Source: Microbacterium sp. SY138
Lineage (GTDB): Bacteria > Actinomycetota > Actinomycetes > Actinomycetales > Microbacteriaceae
NCBI RefSeq assembly: GCF_039729145.1
Contig: NZ_CP155793.1
Span: 1,922,001 to 1,986,000, forward strand
Length of the DNA: 64,000 nucleotides
Direction of reading: 5' to 3'
Below the pieces are notes generated by a model, which saw only the letters and a list, made by a program, of their open reading frames with translations, was not told the DNA's origin and did no database searches. Both the position numbers and the translations under genes were made by a program. Within the stretch, counting starts at the first letter, position 1. The number at the start of each line of letters is the position of its first letter. Below are positions 9,716 through 17,295 of the stretch, piece by piece.

Positions 9716-10359
9716 CGCACGCTCGTGAGGCCAGAGGCGACCGGTCCCCGAGAGAGCACATGCCCGCGCCGGAAGGCGAGTCGCGTCCATCGCCCGGATC
9801 GAGTCACCGGTACCTGCTCCTCGCCGGAGATGAAACCCATCGCGTCCGCGGCGAAGGCGACCCCTCTCGGCAGACCCTCGAGCTCCTCGTCCGGCTCACC
9901 CCAGATCGCGGCACGCAGCGCCCGCACGGCTTCTTCTCCGGCGCCCGGCGTCGCGCCTCGGGCGACGGCGGAAATGCCCCACTGTGCTCGTCGGGCCAGC
10001 GTCGAGGCGTCGAGGACGACTGACCGTTCCCATGCACCGCGAGGCGGAGCGATGCCGGCCCAGGCCGGAGAGAGGCCCGTATCCGGGAGGGTCAGGCGAT
10101 CGAGTCCGTCGGTCTGCGTGAGTTGGTCGACGACGACATCGCACTCGAGTTCGGGGTCGGCATGGACGATGCGCATCGCGAGGATCGTCGGCGTCTGATC
10201 GAACAGACCGTGTGGTGCCAGGGCCGCCGTCGTGAGCGCGAGGACTCCCCCCGTCGCCTGCAGTCGTACGCCCTCGTCGCTGATTCTGGCGGCTCGCCCC
10301 ACGAATGTCAGAACGTCTTTCGCCGTGTCGGCGTCGGCGAGGAGAAGGTGATGCGGCAC
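9694..10359 (-). CDS. Conserved-looking hypothetical protein, function unknown
   Basis: A 221-residue soluble protein I do not recognise. It has no signal peptide or membrane segment. The start is HHLLLADADTAKDVLTFVGRA and the rest is mixed alpha/beta with repeated short hydrophobic strands (GVLALTTAALAPHGL, ILAMRIVHADPELECDVVVD), suggesting a compact enzyme-like fold. Codon use and GC match neighbours, and no better open frame covers the region. GTG start chosen because TAGTTT at 10367-10372 ends 7 bases before it. It is divergent from tesB, sharing the same -10 sequence, and its 3' end overlaps the serine hydrolase gene by 22 bases. Confidence 0.75.
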   Translation of the reverse strand: MPHHLLLADADTAKDVLTFVGRAARISDEGVRLQATGGVLALTTAALAPHGLFDQTPTILAMRIVHADPELECDVVVDQLTQTDGLDRLTLPDTGLSPAWAGIAPPRGAWERSVVLDASTLARRAQWGISAVARGATPGAGEEAVRALRAAIWGEPDEELEGLPRGVAFAADAMGFISGEEQVPVTRSGRWTRLAFRRGHVLSRGPVASGLTSVRQTGVLD

Positions 10360-10365
10360 GCGTTC

Positions 10366-10372
10366 TAAACTA
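10366..10372. promoter_or_regulatory. Symmetrical -10 element serving two divergent genes
   Basis: The seven bases TAAACTA contain TAAACT on the plus strand and TAGTTT on the minus strand. The minus copy ends 7 bases before the GTG of the gene at 9694-10359 (leaderless geometry). The plus copy would start transcription near 10378, leaving a leader of about 32 bases with a GGAGAGG ribosome binding site for tesB. The promoter assignment is inferred from sequence only. Confidence 0.55.
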
Positions 10373-10409
10373 CCAACGGAGCGGCGTCCCGGGGCGCGGA
10401 GAGGAATCC

Positions 10410-11300
10410 ATGAGCGCGGAAGAACACGCCATCCAGACCGTCGAGCGACTGCTCGAGGTCCTCGATCTCGATTCGACCCAGGCACGGACCACCGAGGACA
10501 TCTTTACCGGTTCGTCGCACCCGATGCCCAGCGGGCGGATCTACGGTGGACAGGTTCTCGCCCAGGCGCTCCTCGCTGCGGAACGCACTCTTCCCGAAGA
10601 TCGGGCGGTGCACTCGATGCATGGATACTTCCTGCGCCCCGGCGATGCGAGTCAGGGCATCACGATCTCGGTCGACCGTATTCATGACGGGCGCTCATTC
10701 TCGACACGCCGTGCCCAGGCATACCAGAACGGCGTACCCATCTTCTCGATGATCGCCTCGTTCCAGGATGCGGATCCCGGCGTCGAGCATGCGTCGTCGA
10801 TGCCCGAGGGCATCCCCGAGCCTGAGGCCCTCCAGCCGGACGAGGACCGTGTACAGGGACTCCCCGGCGGCACGGCGCGGATGCTGAGCGACCGAGCGGC
10901 TGATGTCCGCCATGTCGACTCGCCGATGTATCTGCCGAGCGACGATGCCCGCACACCGCAGCAGGCCGTGTGGATGCGCCTTCGCGCGCCGCTTCCGGAC
11001 GACCAGCGTCTGCACCGCGCAGCGCTCGCCTACCTCAGCGACATGACGATCCAGGAGTCGATTCTTCGCGCCCACGGGGTCTATTGGGCGCTCCCCGGCC
11101 TCAAGGTCGCGAGTCTCGATCACGCGATGTGGTGGCACCGCCCTGCTCGCGTGGATGAGTGGCTGCTCTACGTACAGGAGTCCCCCAACGCCCGCGGAGG
11201 CCGCGGACTCGCCACCGGACGGATCTTCACACGCGACGGCACCCTGGTGGCGAGTGTCGCCCAGGAGATCATGATCAGGGTTCCCGACGGCCAGGACTGA
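10410..11300 (+). CDS. tesB: Acyl-CoA thioesterase II
   Basis: Hydrolyses acyl-CoA to free fatty acid and CoA. The 296-residue protein has the double-hotdog layout of TesB. The N-terminal half contains GRIYGGQVLAQAL and HSMHGYFLRPGD followed by RDGRSFSTRR-like sequence. The C-terminal half contains LHRAALAYLSDM, SLDHAMWWHRP and WLLYVQESPNARGGRGLATG, where the Asp/Thr/Gln active-site set of the family lies. The ATG is preceded by GGAGAGG at five bases spacing. The neighbouring convergent gene is a second, smaller hotdog thioesterase, so fatty-acyl turnover enzymes are grouped here. Confidence 0.94.
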   Translation: MSAEEHAIQTVERLLEVLDLDSTQARTTEDIFTGSSHPMPSGRIYGGQVLAQALLAAERTLPEDRAVHSMHGYFLRPGDASQGITISVDRIHDGRSFSTRRAQAYQNGVPIFSMIASFQDADPGVEHASSMPEGIPEPEALQPDEDRVQGLPGGTARMLSDRAADVRHVDSPMYLPSDDARTPQQAVWMRLRAPLPDDQRLHRAALAYLSDMTIQESILRAHGVYWALPGLKVASLDHAMWWHRPARVDEWLLYVQESPNARGGRGLATGRIFTRDGTLVASVAQEIMIRVPDGQD

Positions 11301-11381
11301 TTTATCCGCTCAGACGCTCGTCGTGCTGCGGGTCTGCCCGGGGGGCCGTGCTCTGGTGCACGCCGGCGGTACGTGTGGCGG

Positions 11382-11867
11382 TCAGCGGTGGCTGTACTCG
11401 ATCGATTCGCCGACGTACGGATCCCACGCGTCGCGCATCTCCTGGGTGAGACGGGTGGGACGTCCGGTCTTCGCATCGACGAGCACGATGATCGCCGTGG
11501 AGCGGGCGTAGATCTGACGCGGCGCCGCCGTGGGATCGTTGTGCACCTCGTAGCAGACCTCGACGCTGGATCCGCCGAGCTTGCCGAACCACATCTGCAC
11601 TTCGAGCGGTCGCCGCTGGTAGGGCACCGGCGCGAGGTACTCGATCTCCTGTCGCGCGATGAGGGTGAGGATCCCCTCATCGATACCCGAGTCGAGCACC
11701 GCGGTGGATGGTGCCTCTTCGCCGGGGCCTGCACGCCAGAACGCTCGCACACGAGCTTCCTCGAGCAGCTTCAGCATCGAGGTGTTGTTGACGTGGTTGA
11801 ACGCATCCAGATCGCCCCAGCGGAGCTGGATCGGGATGTGCAGGCGGGGCCCCGGCGTCGCAGTCAC
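11382..11867 (-). CDS. 4-hydroxybenzoyl-CoA-type (hotdog) acyl-CoA thioesterase
   Basis: Single-hotdog protein of 161 residues. RWGDLDAFNHVNNTSMLKLLEEAR near the N-terminus is the 4HBT/FadM/YbgC signature with the catalytic aspartate in GDLDAFNHVNN. The strand QEIEYLAPVPYQRRPLEV and SVEVCYEVHND follow as expected. The GTG start lies seven bases after the ettA stop, so it is the distal gene of an ettA operon. Substrate not predictable; similar proteins act on short or medium acyl-CoA. The tesB gene converges from the other side across an 81-base gap with no clear terminator. Confidence 0.88.
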   Translation of the reverse strand: MTATPGPRLHIPIQLRWGDLDAFNHVNNTSMLKLLEEARVRAFWRAGPGEEAPSTAVLDSGIDEGILTLIARQEIEYLAPVPYQRRPLEVQMWFGKLGGSSVEVCYEVHNDPTAAPRQIYARSTAIIVLVDAKTGRPTRLTQEMRDAWDPYVGESIEYSHR

Positions 11868-11874
11868 GAGGTGC

Positions 11875-13554
11875 TCAGTCGCGCGTCAGCTTGCGGTGCG
11901 TCGAACGGTGCGGCTTTGCCGCATCGGCTCCGAGGCGTTCGATCTTGTTCTCCTCGTACGCCTCGAAGTTGCCCTCGAACCAGTACCACTGGTCCGGCTT
12001 CTCGTCGGTGCCCTCGTAGGCGAGGATGTGCGTGGCGATGCGGTCGAGGAACCACCGGTCGTGGGTGATGACCACGGCGCATCCGGGGAATTCGAGCAGA
12101 GCGTTCTCGAGCGAGCTGAGGGTCTCGACATCCAGGTCGTTCGTCGGCTCGTCGAGGAGCAGCAGGTTACCGCCCTCCTTGAGCGTCAGCGCGAGGTTCA
12201 GGCGGTTGCGTTCTCCACCGGAGAGCACCCCGGCCTTCTTCTGCTGGTCCGGCCCCTTGAAGCCGAACTTCGAGACGTACGCCCTGGACGGGATCTCGGT
12301 CTTGCCGACGGTGATGTAGTCGAGGCCGTCGGAGACGACTTCCCACAGCGTCTTGTTCGGGTCGATGTTGGAGCGCGACTGGTCGACGTAGCTGATCTTG
12401 ACCGTCTCACCGATCTTCAGATCTCCGCCGTCCAGAGGCTCGAGGCCCACGATGGTCTTGAACAACGTCGTCTTTCCCACGCCGTTCGGACCGATGACGC
12501 CGACGATACCGTTCGGCGGCAGGCTGAAGCTCAGGCCGTCGATGAGCGAGCGCCCGTCGAAGCCCTTCTTCAGGTTCTTGGCCTCGATGACGACGCTTCC
12601 GAGTCGAGGACCGGCGGGAATCTGGATCTCCTCGAAATCCAGCTTCCTGGTGCGCTCGGCCTCGGATGCCATCTCCTCGTAGCGGGCGAGACGTGCCTTC
12701 GACTTCGTCTGGCGACCCTTCGCGCTGGAGCGCACCCACTCCAGCTCCTCCTTGAGGCGCTTGGCGAGCTTGGCGTCCTTCTTGCCCTGGATCTCGAGGC
12801 GCTCGCCCTTCTTCTCCAGGTACGTCGAGTAGTTGCCCTCGTAGCCGATCAGGCGACCGCGGTCGACCTCGGCGATCCACTCGGCCACGTGGTCGAGGAA
12901 GTACCGGTCGTGGGTGATCGCGATGACGGCACCCTTGTACGCCTGCAGGTGCTGCTCGAGCCACAGCACGCTCTCGGCGTCGAGGTGGTTGGTCGGCTCG
13001 TCGAGAAGCAGGAGATCGGGCTTCTGCAGGAGCAGCTTCGCCAGCGCCACTCGACGCTTCTCGCCACCGGAGAGAGGCGCGATCGCGGCGTCTCCCGGCG
13101 GGGTGCGGAGCGCATCCATGGCCTGGTCGAGCTGCGAGTCGAGGTCCCAGCCGTCGGCCGCGTCGATCTCTTCCTGGAGCGAACCCATCTCGGCGAGGAG
13201 TGCGTCGAAGTCGGCATCGGGATCGGCCATCAGCGCCGAGATCTCGTTGAAACGGTCGAGCTTCGCCTTGATCGCGATGCCGTCCTGGATGTTCTCGAGC
13301 ACGGTCTTCGTCTCGTCGAGCTCCGGCTCCTGCATCAGGATGCCGACAGTGAACCCCGGGGAGAGCTTCGCCTCACCGTTCGACGGAGTGTCGAGACCCG
13401 CCATGATCTTGAGGATCGTCGACTTGCCCGCGCCGTTGGGACCGACCATGCCGATCTTGGCCCCGGGGAGGAACGCCATGGTCACGTCGTCGAGGATGAG
13501 CTTCTCGCCCACTGCCTTGCGCGCACGAACCATCGAGTAGATGTACTCAGCCAC
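11875..13554 (-). CDS. ettA: Energy-dependent translational throttle protein EttA (ABC-F ATPase)
   Basis: Soluble twin-ATPase that binds the ribosomal E site and gates the first elongation step according to ATP/ADP. The protein has 559 residues. Walker A motifs are GPNGAGKS at 38-45 and GPNGVGKT in the second half. ABC signatures are LSGGEKRRVALAKLL and LSGGERNRLNLALTL, with LLLLDEPTNHLD and LLLLDEPTNDLD as Walker B. The inter-domain linker is rich in K and R (KKGERLEIQGKK), as in EttA. It has no membrane domain. GTG start with AAGGAG nine bases upstream. Co-oriented with the small thioesterase. Confidence 0.95.
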   Translation of the reverse strand: MAEYIYSMVRARKAVGEKLILDDVTMAFLPGAKIGMVGPNGAGKSTILKIMAGLDTPSNGEAKLSPGFTVGILMQEPELDETKTVLENIQDGIAIKAKLDRFNEISALMADPDADFDALLAEMGSLQEEIDAADGWDLDSQLDQAMDALRTPPGDAAIAPLSGGEKRRVALAKLLLQKPDLLLLDEPTNHLDAESVLWLEQHLQAYKGAVIAITHDRYFLDHVAEWIAEVDRGRLIGYEGNYSTYLEKKGERLEIQGKKDAKLAKRLKEELEWVRSSAKGRQTKSKARLARYEEMASEAERTRKLDFEEIQIPAGPRLGSVVIEAKNLKKGFDGRSLIDGLSFSLPPNGIVGVIGPNGVGKTTLFKTIVGLEPLDGGDLKIGETVKISYVDQSRSNIDPNKTLWEVVSDGLDYITVGKTEIPSRAYVSKFGFKGPDQQKKAGVLSGGERNRLNLALTLKEGGNLLLLDEPTNDLDVETLSSLENALLEFPGCAVVITHDRWFLDRIATHILAYEGTDEKPDQWYWFEGNFEAYEENKIERLGADAAKPHRSTHRKLTRD

Positions 13555-13617
13555 CGAAAACCGCTCCTTCTGTTGGCGTCGAAGATCGACACTCCAGCCT
13601 ACCGGCCCCCTGGCGTG

Positions 13618-14115
13618 TCACCAGTCGATCGGACGTGTGGTGCCGACCAGGCATCGCCCTTCGGCGAGTTGCGGGAGGACCGCGGTGACGACCTGCCCGG
13701 TGGACGGGCCGACCTGGCCGACCAAGCACTCGTCTTGACCCCACCGCACCGAGAACTGCAGGCTCTCCGCCGGGTTGCCGACGGTGGTCTGATCCTGGGT
13801 CACCTGCATCGACTCGCGATCGAACCCTGCGCCGATCAGCGCGTCGATGTAGGCACGGCCGGAACCGCGCTGATCTGTCGCCCAGATGCCCTCCGCAGTC
13901 GCGGTGAACACCGGCAGGTTGTCCTCTGCGCTGCCGTCGGGAACGAGCACGGGAGCAGACGGCGCCGTCGAGTCCGCATCGGGAGTTGCCGAACTCGACG
14001 GAGACGCCGTCGGTGCAGGTTCCGGAACGCAGCCCGAGAGCAGAAGAGCAGAGACGGCCGTGACCGCCAGAACGCCGGCTGCACGCGCCGGTGAGGAGAC
14101 CGATCGACGAAGCAC
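13618..14115 (-). CDS. Small secreted lipoprotein of unknown function
   Basis: A 165-residue lipoprotein. The signal peptide ends in the lipobox LLSGC (Cys about 29), followed by a 30-residue Pro/Ser/Thr/Ala spacer typical of surface-tethered actinobacterial proteins, then a compact domain of about 100 residues with two cysteines (DECLVGQ and EGRCLVG) that may form a disulfide. GTG start: TAGACT at 14122-14127 ends 6 bases before it, so the transcript is probably leaderless. It resembles lipoproteins common in Microbacteriaceae, but I cannot name the family with certainty. Separated from ettA by about 63 bases. Confidence 0.82.
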   Translation of the reverse strand: MLRRSVSSPARAAGVLAVTAVSALLLSGCVPEPAPTASPSSSATPDADSTAPSAPVLVPDGSAEDNLPVFTATAEGIWATDQRGSGRAYIDALIGAGFDRESMQVTQDQTTVGNPAESLQFSVRWGQDECLVGQVGPSTGQVVTAVLPQLAEGRCLVGTTRPIDW

Positions 14116-14199
14116 GTGCCGAGTCTACGTCGCCTTCCTCCCGCCTCAGCGTGAACCGGCCGACGGCCGACACCCGACGCTCTCGGAATCCGGTGCGCG

Positions 14200-14706
14200 T
14201 CAGTCGCTCGCCGCTATCCTCGACGCCGGATCCGCCCACGAGAGGTCGAATGCCGCAGACTCCGACTCTGCGGCGTGTACAGGGGCTCCTTCCTCTGCAG
14301 AGTGAGCGCTCGGCGCGTCGGAGCTTGCCTCCGCGATCCCGGTCTGCGGCCGCGGCTGCGGTCGATACGCCGTGGTCCCCCACCGCAGATCGTGACCGAT
14401 CGCCTCTGCTTCGACATCGACACTTGTGCCATGTTTGCCGTTGCTCTCCCAATTCCGGATCTTCAGCCGACCTGTCACGATCACCGCGTCACCCGTCCGC
14501 AGGGACGCCTTGGCGTTCTCGCCGAGCTGCCGGAACGCCGCCACCGAGTACCAGTTGGTCCCCGAGTCTGTCCAAGCCTGGGCGGCGGGGTCGAATCGTC
14601 GGTGGGTGCTGGCGAGACGGAAGTTGGTGACCGCCACACCTCCTGCGGTCTGCACCTGTGTCGGGTCGGTGGCGACTCTTCCCACGATGGTCAGCGTGTC
14701 GATCAT
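14200..14706 (-). CDS. ssb: Single-stranded DNA-binding protein paralogue (SSB)
   Basis: OB-fold protein of 168 residues that binds single-stranded DNA. MIDTLTIVGRVATDP, FRLAST, WYSVAAFRQLGENAKASLRTGDAVIVTG and RLKIRNWE follow the SSB core closely over residues 1-105. The C-terminus ends in SWADPASRIAASD and lacks the acidic DDIPF-type tip that recruits partner proteins. It is therefore probably a second SSB rather than the replicative one, which usually sits beside rpsF. Gene symbol used for the family. The start is the ATG at 14706 behind GAGAGG. Divergent from the small gene at 14912. Confidence 0.87.
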   Translation of the reverse strand: MIDTLTIVGRVATDPTQVQTAGGVAVTNFRLASTHRRFDPAAQAWTDSGTNWYSVAAFRQLGENAKASLRTGDAVIVTGRLKIRNWESNGKHGTSVDVEAEAIGHDLRWGTTAYRPQPRPQTGIAEASSDAPSAHSAEEGAPVHAAESESAAFDLSWADPASRIAASD

Positions 14707-14911
14707 GTTGCTCGTCCTCTCGTCTCCGGATCCCTTCCGGTCTTTCCAGCGTGCGCGGCCACGACGGAGGCGGGGAGCCCGAAACGCGAAGTCGGTGGAG
14801 AGACCGAGGCAATTGACCTCTGTGGAGAGAAACCCCCGATGAGGACGAGAGGACTGCGCGCGAGGGAATGTCGGTGGTCGGTCATATCTTCGAATCACGA
14901 AAGGAGCACCG

Positions 14912-15181
14912 ATGTCCGACAGCATGATCACCTCTCTTCCCGAAGTCCCCTTCGCCACGCCTCGACTCTCGTCTCCGCGAGAGCATCTCGTCCGCGCAGC
15001 CGATCATCTCTGGAGGGTCCAGGACCAGAGAGAGCATGTCCTCGGACATCTGCGCATCGTCCCGGACCCGCTCGGTGTCCGGTACCGGGCGGAGAGGCTG
15101 CATCTCGCAACCGGCGTGTTCCGTGTGGTCGGCGAGTTCTGGCGTGTCGATGACGCTGTCGCGGTGCTGCGCTATTCCTGA
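14912..15181 (+). CDS. Small hypothetical protein (89 aa)
   Basis: I do not recognise this protein. It has 89 residues and is basic and histidine/arginine rich (REHLVRAADHLWRVQDQREHVLGHL), with no signal peptide or membrane helix. A strong AAAGGAG lies five bases before the ATG, and the frame has normal third-position G/C bias, which supports real coding. The HLWRVQD...GHLRIV...GVRYRAERLH pattern suggests a small alpha/beta fold. It lies between the divergent SSB paralogue and the convergent tRNA-Arg. A DNA-related role is only a guess from the neighbour. Confidence 0.65.
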   Translation: MSDSMITSLPEVPFATPRLSSPREHLVRAADHLWRVQDQREHVLGHLRIVPDPLGVRYRAERLHLATGVFRVVGEFWRVDDAVAVLRYS

Positions 15182-15304
15182 CGGTGGTCGCCGCCGCGAC
15201 GCATGGCGTCGATCCGGGAGAGGTCGCGCTCCGCACATGAGATCGTCTCTCGTCGGATCGATCATCCGTCGGAGCGAACATTCTCGAACGCCGACACCGT
15301 GAAG

Positions 15305-15377
15305 TGCCCCCGGCAGGATTCGAACCTGCGACCAAGAGATTAGAAGGCTCCTGCTCTATCCCCTGAGCTACGGAGGC
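15305..15377 (-). tRNA. tRNA-Arg (anticodon TCT)
   Basis: Full 73-base cloverleaf. The 7-bp acceptor pairs GCCTCCG with CGGGGGC (one G-U). The D arm is GCTC/GAGC, the anticodon loop CTTCTAA contains TCT at 34-36, and the T arm is GCAGG-TTCGAAT-CCTGC. CCA is not encoded. The anticodon stem is weak: C31-U39 does not pair and G27-U43 is a wobble. Reads AGA/AGG, rare codons in this GC-rich genome. GATACT about 15-20 bases upstream is a possible -10. Confidence 0.95.
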
Positions 15378-15464
15378 GCACGACTCTAGAGTATCGCGGT
15401 CGCGCAGACGATTCACGAGTCACACTCCGGCCGGTGATGTCGGGGGCGTCGATAGTATGGCGAG

Positions 15465-16091
15465 ATGGTATCTGCGTCCGAGAATGATCGTCTCGTATGG
15501 ATCGACTGCGAGATGACGGGACTCGATCTCGCGGTCGACGAACTCGTCGAGATCGCCGTCGTCATCACCGACTTCGAGCTCAACCCGATCGACCCCGGAT
15601 TCCAGGTGGTGATACGCCCCACCGAAGCCGCGCTCGCGCACATGAACGATTTCGTCACGAAGATGCATGAGACATCGGGCCTGATCGAGGAGATCCCCGG
15701 TGGCGTGTCGCTGGAGGAGGCGGAGTCCCAGACACTGGCGTACATCAAGCGCTTCGTGCCCCTCGAGCGCAAGGCTCCATTGGCCGGTAACACGATCGGG
15801 ACGGACCGCATGTTCCTGGCCAAATACATGCCGCAGGTGGATCAGTGGCTGCATTACCGCAATGTCGACGTCTCCAGCATCAAGGAACTGTCGCGACGCT
15901 GGTACCCGCGGGTCTTCTTCCAGGCTCCGCCCAAGGACGGAGGGCACCGCGCCCTCGCCGACATCCTGGAGTCGATCCGAGAGCTCCGGTACTACCGCGA
16001 GGCGGTGTTCGTCGATGAGCCGGGACCGTCCAGCGACGAAGCTCGCGAGATCGCTGCACGTACGGTGTCCGAGTTCACTCCGAACATGTAA
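15465..16091 (+). CDS. orn: Oligoribonuclease
   Basis: 3'-to-5' exonuclease that degrades RNA fragments of two to five nucleotides, finishing mRNA turnover. The 208-residue protein belongs to the DEDDh superfamily. Exo I is WIDCEMTGLDL with Asp14 and Glu16. TEAALAHMN and GNTIGTDRMFLAKYMPQ give the middle acid, and GGHRALADI carries the catalytic histidine and last aspartate. TAGTAT at 15453-15458 ends exactly 6 bases before the ATG, so the mRNA is probably leaderless. Its stop TAA is followed directly by the -10 of tRNA-His. Confidence 0.96.
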   Translation: MVSASENDRLVWIDCEMTGLDLAVDELVEIAVVITDFELNPIDPGFQVVIRPTEAALAHMNDFVTKMHETSGLIEEIPGGVSLEEAESQTLAYIKRFVPLERKAPLAGNTIGTDRMFLAKYMPQVDQWLHYRNVDVSSIKELSRRWYPRVFFQAPPKDGGHRALADILESIRELRYYREAVFVDEPGPSSDEAREIAARTVSEFTPNM

Positions 16092-16097
16092 TAGACT
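16092..16097 (+). promoter_or_regulatory. -10 element for tRNA-His
   Basis: TAGACT begins one base after the orn stop codon and lies 29 bases upstream of the mature tRNA-His 5' end, giving a short 5' trailer to be removed by RNase P. The motif is identical to the commonest -10 seen before leaderless genes in this window. Confidence 0.55.
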
Positions 16098-16126
16098 CGT
16101 ATGGTTGCCTGCTCCGGCAGGCACAT

Positions 16127-16203
16127 GGTGGGTATAGCTCAGCTGGTAGAGCGCTGGCTTGTGGTGCCGGATGTCGCGGGTTCGAGTCCCGTTACTCACC
16201 CCA
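16127..16203 (+). tRNA. tRNA-His (anticodon GTG), CCA encoded
   Basis: Acceptor GTGGGTA pairs with TACTCAC, and an extra G at 16127 faces the discriminator C at 16200. This is the G-1:C73 pair unique to tRNA-His. The D arm is GCTC/GAGC, the anticodon loop TTGTGGT contains GTG, and the T arm is GCGGG/CCCGT. CCA is encoded at 16201-16203, unlike the tRNA-Arg in this window. A strong hairpin follows three bases later. Confidence 0.96.
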
Positions 16204-16205
16204 CT

Positions 16206-16241
16206 GAAGAAGGCCCGAATCGCGAGATTCGGGCCTTCTTC
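16206..16241 (+). terminator. Rho-independent-type terminator after tRNA-His
   Basis: Perfect 16-bp stem (16206-16221 with 16226-16241) closed by a GCGA tetraloop of the stable GNRA class. The run TTCTTC at the end of the stem is the only U-rich part. It separates tRNA-His from lysE. Confidence 0.85.
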
Positions 16242-16290
16242 GCGTCTACGCGCGGCTGGTACCCCTCCCCCGACGCCCTAGACTGACGAC

Positions 16291-16920
16291 GTGTCACTCG
16301 CGGTCTGGTTCTCGTTGCTGACCGCGTCCGTCGTGATCAGCTTCACGCCTGGGGCTGGGGCGATCAACACGATGTCGAATGCGATGAACCAGGGCTGGCG
16401 GCGCTCGATCTGGGGCATCATCGGCCAGCAGATCGCGTTGATCGTCCACGTCGCGATCGTGGCTGCCGGTGTCGGGCTCCTGGTGTCGCGTTCGGAAGTG
16501 CTGTTCAACGGCATCCGCTATGCCGGGGCCGCCTACCTGGTGTTCCTCGGGATCCGCCTCATCCTCGCGAAGCCCGCGGTCGTGGTCGACGACGATCCCC
16601 TGCCGGTAGACAGCCGCGAGAGCCACTGGTCGATGATCCGCCGCGGTTTCTGGGTCAATCTCCTGAACCCGAAGGCGATCGTGTTCTTCCTCGCGTTCAT
16701 TCCGCAGTTCGTCAGGTTGGACGAGCCTCCGCTCCCCCAATACCTCACGCTCATCGTCACCGTGATCGTCGTCGACGTGATCGTGATGTGGGGATTCTTC
16801 GCTGCAGCCGCACGTCCGTTCCGTCGACTCACGCGAACCGCACGTGGACAGCGCATCCTCAACACCGTGTTCGGCGCCCTGTTCATCGCGGTGGCCGCGA
16901 TCCTCGTTCTCCTGCACTGA
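16291..16920 (+). CDS. LysE-family amino acid exporter
   Basis: Membrane transporter of 209 residues of the LysE/RhtB family, which export amino acids such as lysine, threonine or homoserine lactone. Six hydrophobic helices can be traced. The N-terminal block SFTPGAGAINTMSNAMNQGWRRS is the family signature around the first loop, and GFWVNLLNPKAIVFFLAFIPQF is the conserved central NPK segment. Substrate not predictable. TAGACT at 16279-16284 ends 6 bases before the GTG, indicating leaderless transcription just after the tRNA-His terminator. Confidence 0.93.
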   Translation: MSLAVWFSLLTASVVISFTPGAGAINTMSNAMNQGWRRSIWGIIGQQIALIVHVAIVAAGVGLLVSRSEVLFNGIRYAGAAYLVFLGIRLILAKPAVVVDDDPLPVDSRESHWSMIRRGFWVNLLNPKAIVFFLAFIPQFVRLDEPPLPQYLTLIVTVIVVDVIVMWGFFAAAARPFRRLTRTARGQRILNTVFGALFIAVAAILVLLH

Positions 16921-16947
16921 CCTCCCTCGGGCCCTAGGCTGAGGGGG

Positions 16948-17295
16948 ATGGACATGGATGCCGCCGCCTTCGAAGAGCTCGTGATCGATGAGCTCGACCA
17001 GTTGCCCGACGACATGGTCGAAGGGTTGGAGAACGTCGTGTTCGTGGTGGAGGATCGGCCGGAGGACGGCAGCCTCGATCTGCTCGGCCTCTACGACGGG
17101 CTGGCGCTGACCGATCGGACCCAGTACGGGATGGGCGAGTTGCCCGATCGCATCGTGGTCTATCGCGAGCCGCACCTGGCCCAATGCGAGAACGAGCAAG
17201 AGCTCCGCGACGAGATCCACACCACGTTGGTGCATGAGATCGCGCATTTCTATGGCATCGACGACGAGCAGCTGCATGAGATGGGTTGGGCATGA
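16948..17295 (+). CDS. Metallopeptidase-family (zincin-like) protein
   Basis: A small acidic protein of 115 residues with the zinc-protease motif HEIAHFYGID. HExxH is followed by a downstream glutamate and histidine (DDEQLHEMGW), matching the minimal zincin family once called DUF1025. The N-terminal half is acidic (EELVIDELDQLPDDM). TAGGCT at 16935-16940 ends 7 bases before the ATG. Its stop overlaps the clpS ATG (ATGA), so it is translated together with the N-end-rule adaptor, which suggests a link to regulated proteolysis. Substrates are unknown. Confidence 0.88.
   Translation: MDMDAAAFEELVIDELDQLPDDMVEGLENVVFVVEDRPEDGSLDLLGLYDGLALTDRTQYGMGELPDRIVVYREPHLAQCENEQELRDEIHTTLVHEIAHFYGIDDEQLHEMGWA

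Noticed and set aside
11659..14094. An 811-codon open frame on the plus strand opposite ettA and the lipoprotein gene
   Set aside because: Antisense to the two ABC domains of EttA; leucine/valine/arginine-rich shadow sequence.
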